Assembly: GCF_036825535.1 (NCBI RefSeq) | Contig: NZ_CP098812.1 | Coordinates: 3,038,001-3,102,000, forward strand | DNA length: 64,000 nt | Source of the DNA: Parasalinivibrio latis | GTDB taxonomy: Bacteria > Pseudomonadota > Gammaproteobacteria > Enterobacterales > Vibrionaceae | Direction of reading: 5' to 3' | Shown here: in pieces, positions 63,901 through 64,000 of the stretch | Layout: each line of letters begins with the position of its first letter | Numbering within the stretch: the first letter of the stretch is position 1 | Position numbers and translations under genes: made by a program | The notes under the pieces: model-generated | Database searches by the model: none | Told to the model about the DNA's origin: nothing | What the model saw: the letters and a program-made list of their open reading frames with translations, nothing else

Positions 63901-64000
63901 ACTCAAACAGAGACCTTTACTGTGCATACTGCTGACGGCTCTTCCAAAGACATCGTTATTACCGTAAATGGTCACAATGACCATCCAGAAATCGGTTATG
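51997..64000 (+). CDS. Giant VCBS-repeat adhesin 3, 5' part (runs off the window)
   Basis: Open from ATG 51997 to the last base without a stop; 4001 complete codons are visible. Residues 1-80 are hydrophilic and rich in N, Q, S and D, with no Sec signal and no cysteine. Then come Q-I-Q-D-M-L-L-N-G-E-D-P-T (85-97), a LapG-type T-A-A-G at 103-106 and F-V-T-V-A-R-T-G. This linker matches adhesin 2 closely, but there is no retention module before it. A cadherin-like module (52440-52760) is followed by VCBS-type units: 4 x 312 bp, 2 x 315 bp, mixed VCBS/cadherin-like modules to 58077, 14 units of 306-309 bp to 62394, then further VCBS units to the edge. VCBS units show G-x-L-T-I-D-x-x-G-x-W-x-Y and end T-V-T-I-T-G-T-N-D. 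Inferred: export by the LapBCE system upstream. The C-terminal secretion signal lies beyond the window. Confidence 0.92.
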   Translation, partial: MEPVNPKSNSQANNSASAQTENVHDQQDMKADGVDTQPVQGSVQPVSHTPDNAVGDFGLDSDALVNNHAKHNTASQDNRGDDVAQIQDMLLNGEDPTKVLPETAAGTSLKSGGGFDFVTVARTGAEVIASASYQTQSPAYDPVNISFGEKETLPDNVAPSIGDNHGNPVGDVITVITDEDTEVSGKITITDFDNDDVVIRPHTQPAHGNVTISQDGDWTYTPESNYNGKDSFTIEVDDGKGGTDKVIIDVNVASVNDTALVDGDNEGAVTENDNTPILTDHGKLTVNDVDAGESHFKPDVIKGNGTLGDLTIDANGEWHYSVDNSKVNDLPEGITKQEDFTVTTEDGTKHTITVTITGTNDGAAITGDSIGDVKENDNTPVLTDHGKLTVDDADTGESHFKPDVIKGNGTLGDLTIDANGEWHYSVDNSKVNDLPEGITKQEDFTVTTEDGTKHTITVTITGTNDGAAITGDSIGDVKENDNTPVLTDHGKLTVDDADTGESHFKPDVIKGNGTLGDLTIDANGEWHYSVDNSKVNDLPEGITKQEDFTVTTEDGTKHTITVTITGTNDGAAITGDSIGDVKENDNTPVLTDHGKLTVDDADTGESHFKPDVIKGNGTLGDLTIDANGEWHYSVDNSKVNDLPEGITKQEDFTVTTQDGTKHTITVTITGTNDVPTFGKGEGIDTGDVKEDTTLTTSGTLTIDDKDAGEKAFKDQTDIKGQHGTLDIDKAGHWTYHLDNDKADIQALGEGDPLTDTITVTSEDGTTHDITVTITGTNDVPTFGKGEGIDTGDVKEDTTLTTSGTLTIDDKDAGEKAFKDQTDIKGQHGTLDIDKAGHWTYHLDNDKADIQALGEGDPLTDTITVISEDGTTHDITVTITGTNDGAAITGDSIGDVQEDISDKTTAEGSLTVSDADNGQSEVSPKTVTNDYGTFSVDKSGHWTFTINNDSHTVQALGKKDSVKLDFPVSSVDGTDTATVTITVAGTDDGPQITGTDTATLTEDNAAQLTGNDMLSANGALTVSDVDTGESHFKAGTFDGQMGKLTLTNDGHWHYEVSNDSVQHLGANDNPIVETFTVETADGTTHDIVVTIKGTDDKPEVSGTFVGNVVEGNEGDAPVTATGTLTITDADQNDHPAFENGTTAGKFGSLELKDGHWTYTLDESKVQALPADGKTTDSITLTATDGTQQTITIHITGTNDKPVVEKVKTETTENTELNGKVPEAHDVDGTVDHYQLVDNIPEGKGSLTFNADGSYTFNPGKDFDSLPDGKSETVTFTYSATDNNNAVSDPKTVSITVTGSNDAPEVKAVETTTSENTELTSKVPEAHDVDGTVDHYQLVDNIPEGKGSLTFNADGSYTFNPGKDFDSLPDGQSETVTFTYSATDNNNAVSDPKTVTITVTGTDDKPEVSGTFIGSVTEGNEGDAPVTATGTLTITDADHGQNPEFENGTTAGKFGSLELKDGQWTYTLDESKVQALPEGHPETDSMTLTATDGTQQTITIHITGTDDKPEISGTFIGNVTEGNEGDTPVTATGTLTITDADHGQNPEFGNVTTAGKFGSLELKDGHWTYTLDESKVQALPEGHPETDSITLTATDGTQQTITINITGTNDGAAITGDNIGEVKENDNTPVLTDHGKLTVNDTDTGESHFKPDVIKGNGTLGDLTIDANGEWHYSVDNSKVNDLPEGITKQEDFTVTTEDGTKHTITVTITGTNDGAAISGDSIGDVQEDISDKTTAEGSLTVSDADNGQSEVTPKTVTNDYGTFSVDKSGHWTFTINNDNDTVQALGKNDSVKLDFPVSSVDGTDTATVTITVAGTDDGPQITGTDTATLTEDNAAQLTGNDMLSANGALTVSDVDTGESHFKAGTFDGQMGKLTLTNDGHWHYEVSNDSVQHLGANDNPIVETFTVETADGTTHDIVVTIKGTDDKPEVSGTFVGNVVEGNEGDAPVTATGTLTISDEDQNDHPAFENDTTAGKFGSLELKDGQWTYTLDESKVQALPKGHPETDSITLTATDGTQQTITIHITGTNDKPIVDAEITGGIFEGNPAQTVTLTDNITDIDGDTLTVVDGSIKGLTDGVTVKGNTLTVDPSNSAFDGLKEGETKEITVTYQVTDGHGATVDQTATITVTGTNDVPVVGEVITKGVIEGETSQTVTLTDNITDVDGDTLTVVDGSIKGLTDGVTVKGNTLTVDPSNSAFDGLKEGETKEITVTYQVTDGHGATVDQTATITVTGTNDAPKVGSVITEGFTEGNPAQTVTLTDNITDIDGDTLTVVDGSIKGLTDGVTVDGNKLTIDPSNSAFDGLKEGETKEIKVTYQVTDGHGATVDQTATITVTGTNDAPKVGSVITEGVVEGETAQTVTLTDNITDVDGDTLTVVDGSIKGLTDGVTVKGNTLTVDPSNQAFDGLKEGETKEIKVTYQVTDGHGETVDQTATITVTGTNDAPKVGSVITEGFTEGNPAHTVTLTDNITDVDGDSLTVIDGSIKGLTDGVTIDGNKLTIDPSSPAFDGLKEGETKEIKVTYQVTDGHGATVDQTATITVTGTNDAPKVSSAITEGYTEGTPAQTIDLTTNITDVDGDTLTVVDGSIKGLTDGVTVKGNTLTVDPSNSAFDGLKEGETKEITVTYQVTDGHGETVDQTATITVTGTNDAPKVGSIITEGVVEGETTQTVTLTDNITDIDGDTLTVVDGSIKGLTDGVTVKGNKLTIDPSNQAFDGLKEGETKEIKVTYQVTDGHRATVDQTATITVTGTNDAPKVGSVITESVVEGETAQTVTLTDNITDIDGDTLTVVDGSIKGLTDGVTVKGNTLTVDPSNQAFDGLKEGETKEIKVTYQVTDGHGETVDQTATITVTGTNDAPKVGSVITEGFTEGNPAHTVTLTDNITDVDGDSLTVIDGSIKGLTDGVTIDGNKLTIDPSSPAFDGLKEGETKEIKVTYQVTDGHGATVDQTATITVTGTNDAPKVSSAITEGYTEGTPAQTIDLTTNITDIDGDTLTVVDGSIKDLPPGVTVDGNTLTIDPANPAFNGLAEGDKQTITVTYQVTDGHGATVDQTATITVTGTNDVPVVGEVITKGVNEGGAAQTVTLTDNITDVDGDTLTVVDGSIKDLPPGVTVDGNTLTVDPSNSAFDGLAEGDQQTITVTYDVTDGHTTVQQTATITVTGTNDVPVVGEVITKGVNEGGAAQTVTLTDNITDVDSDTLTVVDGSIKDLPPGVTVDGNTLTVDPANPAFNGLAEGDQQTITVTYDVTDGHTTVQQTATITVTGTNDMPVVGDIITKGVNEGGAAQTVTLTDNITDIDGDTLTVVDGSIKDLPPGVTVDGNTLTVDPSNSAFDGLAEGDQQTITVTYDVTDGHTTVQQTATITVTGTNDAPKVSSAITEGYTEGTPAQTIDLTTNITDVDGDSLTVVDGSIKGLTDGVTVDGNKLTIDPSNPAFDGLKEGETKEIKVTYQVTDGHGATVDQTATITVTGTNDRAHITGETIGSVTENDATTVLTDHGKLDITDLDNGEAHFKPDVIEAEGTLGNLSIDANGEWHYSVENSLVNYLGAGESKVESFTVTSEDGTTQTVTVTIHGTDDKPVVSGSFTSKVTEGNEGDAPVTVSGTIAIADADQHDHPVFDNGQFKGLYGSLELKGGHWTYTLDEAKVQQLPEGEEVTDTVTLTASDGTQQEISVVISGTNDNAIIGGADHVTAYEDLTTRVRGILSSYDVDNAQDTFKIETLNGKYGSLSMSADGLWTYKLNNSSDAVQQLQKGEIKTETFTVHSEDGTAHQITVDVKGENDSADITGNFTGKVIEDQGQGDKLTSHGTLAVKDIDHDESYFNTTVTKPADTLGNLTIDRNGNWTYDVDNSKVQYLGAGDTKDETFTVTSADGTEQKITVTITGTNDAAHIDGTVVGTVTEDGDSDYLHNDPELPDTSTSESVEGKLTVDDIDGQDAFKASQIDGKYGHFEIDTDGSWKYVLDNKSDAVQQLSGKETQTETFTVHTADGSSKDIVITVNGHNDHPEIGY
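52768..54015 (+). repeat. 4 VCBS repeats of 312 bp, three nearly identical
   Basis: Units start at 52768, 53080, 53392 and 53704. The last three are essentially the same at nucleotide level; one visible change is GAAGAT to CAAGAT near 53963. Each encodes L-T-D-H-G-K-L-T-V, G-T-L-G-D-L-T-I-D-A-N-G-E-W-H-Y and ends G-T-N-D. A fifth related unit sits far downstream at about 56821-57132, separated by unlike modules. Confidence 0.92.
54016..54645 (+). repeat. 2 VCBS repeats of 315 bp
   Basis: Two units (54016, 54331) encode V-P-T-F-G-K-G-E-G-I-D-T-G-D-V-K-E-D and a G-H-W-T-Y-H-L-D-N-D-K core. They are nearly identical, with a few silent changes and one T-V-T-S to T-V-I-S change. Confidence 0.9.
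54646..58078 (+). repeat. 2487-bp-offset segmental duplication in adhesin 3
   Basis: A block of about 946 bp (54646-55591, three VCBS modules) recurs at 57133-58078 with scattered substitutions, for example D-S-H-T-V to D-N-D-T-V. The intervening 55592-57132 holds two near-copies of a cadherin-like module (about 55600-56200), two of a D-D-K-P-E-(V/I)-S-G-T-F module (about 56200-56820) and a displaced copy of the 312-bp VCBS unit. Confidence 0.82.
58078..62394 (+). repeat. 14 tandem 306-309-bp cadherin-like repeats in adhesin 3
   Basis: Unit starts: 58078, then every 309 bp to 61168, then 61474, 61780 and 62086 (306-bp spacing), ending at 62394. Core: T-V-T-L-T-D-N-I-T-D-(V/I)-D-G-D-T-L-T-V-V-D-G-S-I-K and a late T-V-T-Y-Q-V-T-D-G-H-G-A-T-V. 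About 610 bp at 59095-59704 recurs unchanged at 60331-60940, an offset of 1236 bp (four units). The 306-bp variants form a separate subfamily with D-L-P-P-G-V-T-V and T-Y-D-V-T-D-G-H-T-T-V-Q-Q. Confidence 0.92.

Overview
The window looks like chromosome of a free-living, probably marine, gammaproteobacterium. The support is a holD-rimI pair, a Lap-type (LapB/C/E/D) adhesin secretion and retention locus, and accessory genes of PQQ-dependent alcohol oxidation of the Pseudomonas ped type. I cannot name the genus from the sequence. Most of the DNA (about 49 of 64 kb) belongs to three giant repetitive adhesin genes, all on the + strand.

Layout. (1) 1-10217: 3' part of giant adhesin 1, starting in an array of indistinguishable 369-bp Calx-beta-like repeats and ending in a mosaic region with RTX repeats and a type I secretion C-terminus, then a rho-independent terminator. 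(2) 10317-15648: a PQQ/ped accessory island. A leftward pair (PedF-like cytochrome c and a quinoprotein-associated solute-binding protein) diverges from a rightward four-gene operon (ABC binding protein, YVTN beta-propeller protein, ABC ATPase, ABC permease). No quinoprotein dehydrogenase or pqq gene is present. (3) 15998-43207: complete giant adhesin 2 (9069 aa) with a LapA-like retention module, a dialanine LapG-type site, 26 units of 108 aa, two beta-propeller-like modules set between internal RTX blocks, 10 units of 104 aa, 19 Calx-beta-like modules and a C-terminal secretion region. (4) 43275-50832: lapB, lapC, lapE, an OmpA-type lipoprotein and a LapD-type degenerate GGDEF/EAL receptor, all co-directional. 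The LapG protease gene often found beside lapD is not here. (5) 50834-51704: rimI and holD on the - strand. (6) 51997-64000+: 5' part of giant adhesin 3, open to the window end (at least 4001 codons), made of VCBS and cadherin-like repeats.

How it fits together (inference from families). Adhesins would be exported by LapB-LapC-LapE. Adhesin 2 would be held in the LapE pore by its folded N-terminal module until a LapG-type protease cuts the dialanine site, and LapD with c-di-GMP would restrain that protease. Adhesin 3 keeps the cleavage-site linker almost residue for residue but has no retention module before it, which is the most unusual point in the window. All three adhesins carry long, recently homogenised repeats. 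In three unrelated repeat families the duplicated block is four units long (1296, 1248 and 1236 bp).
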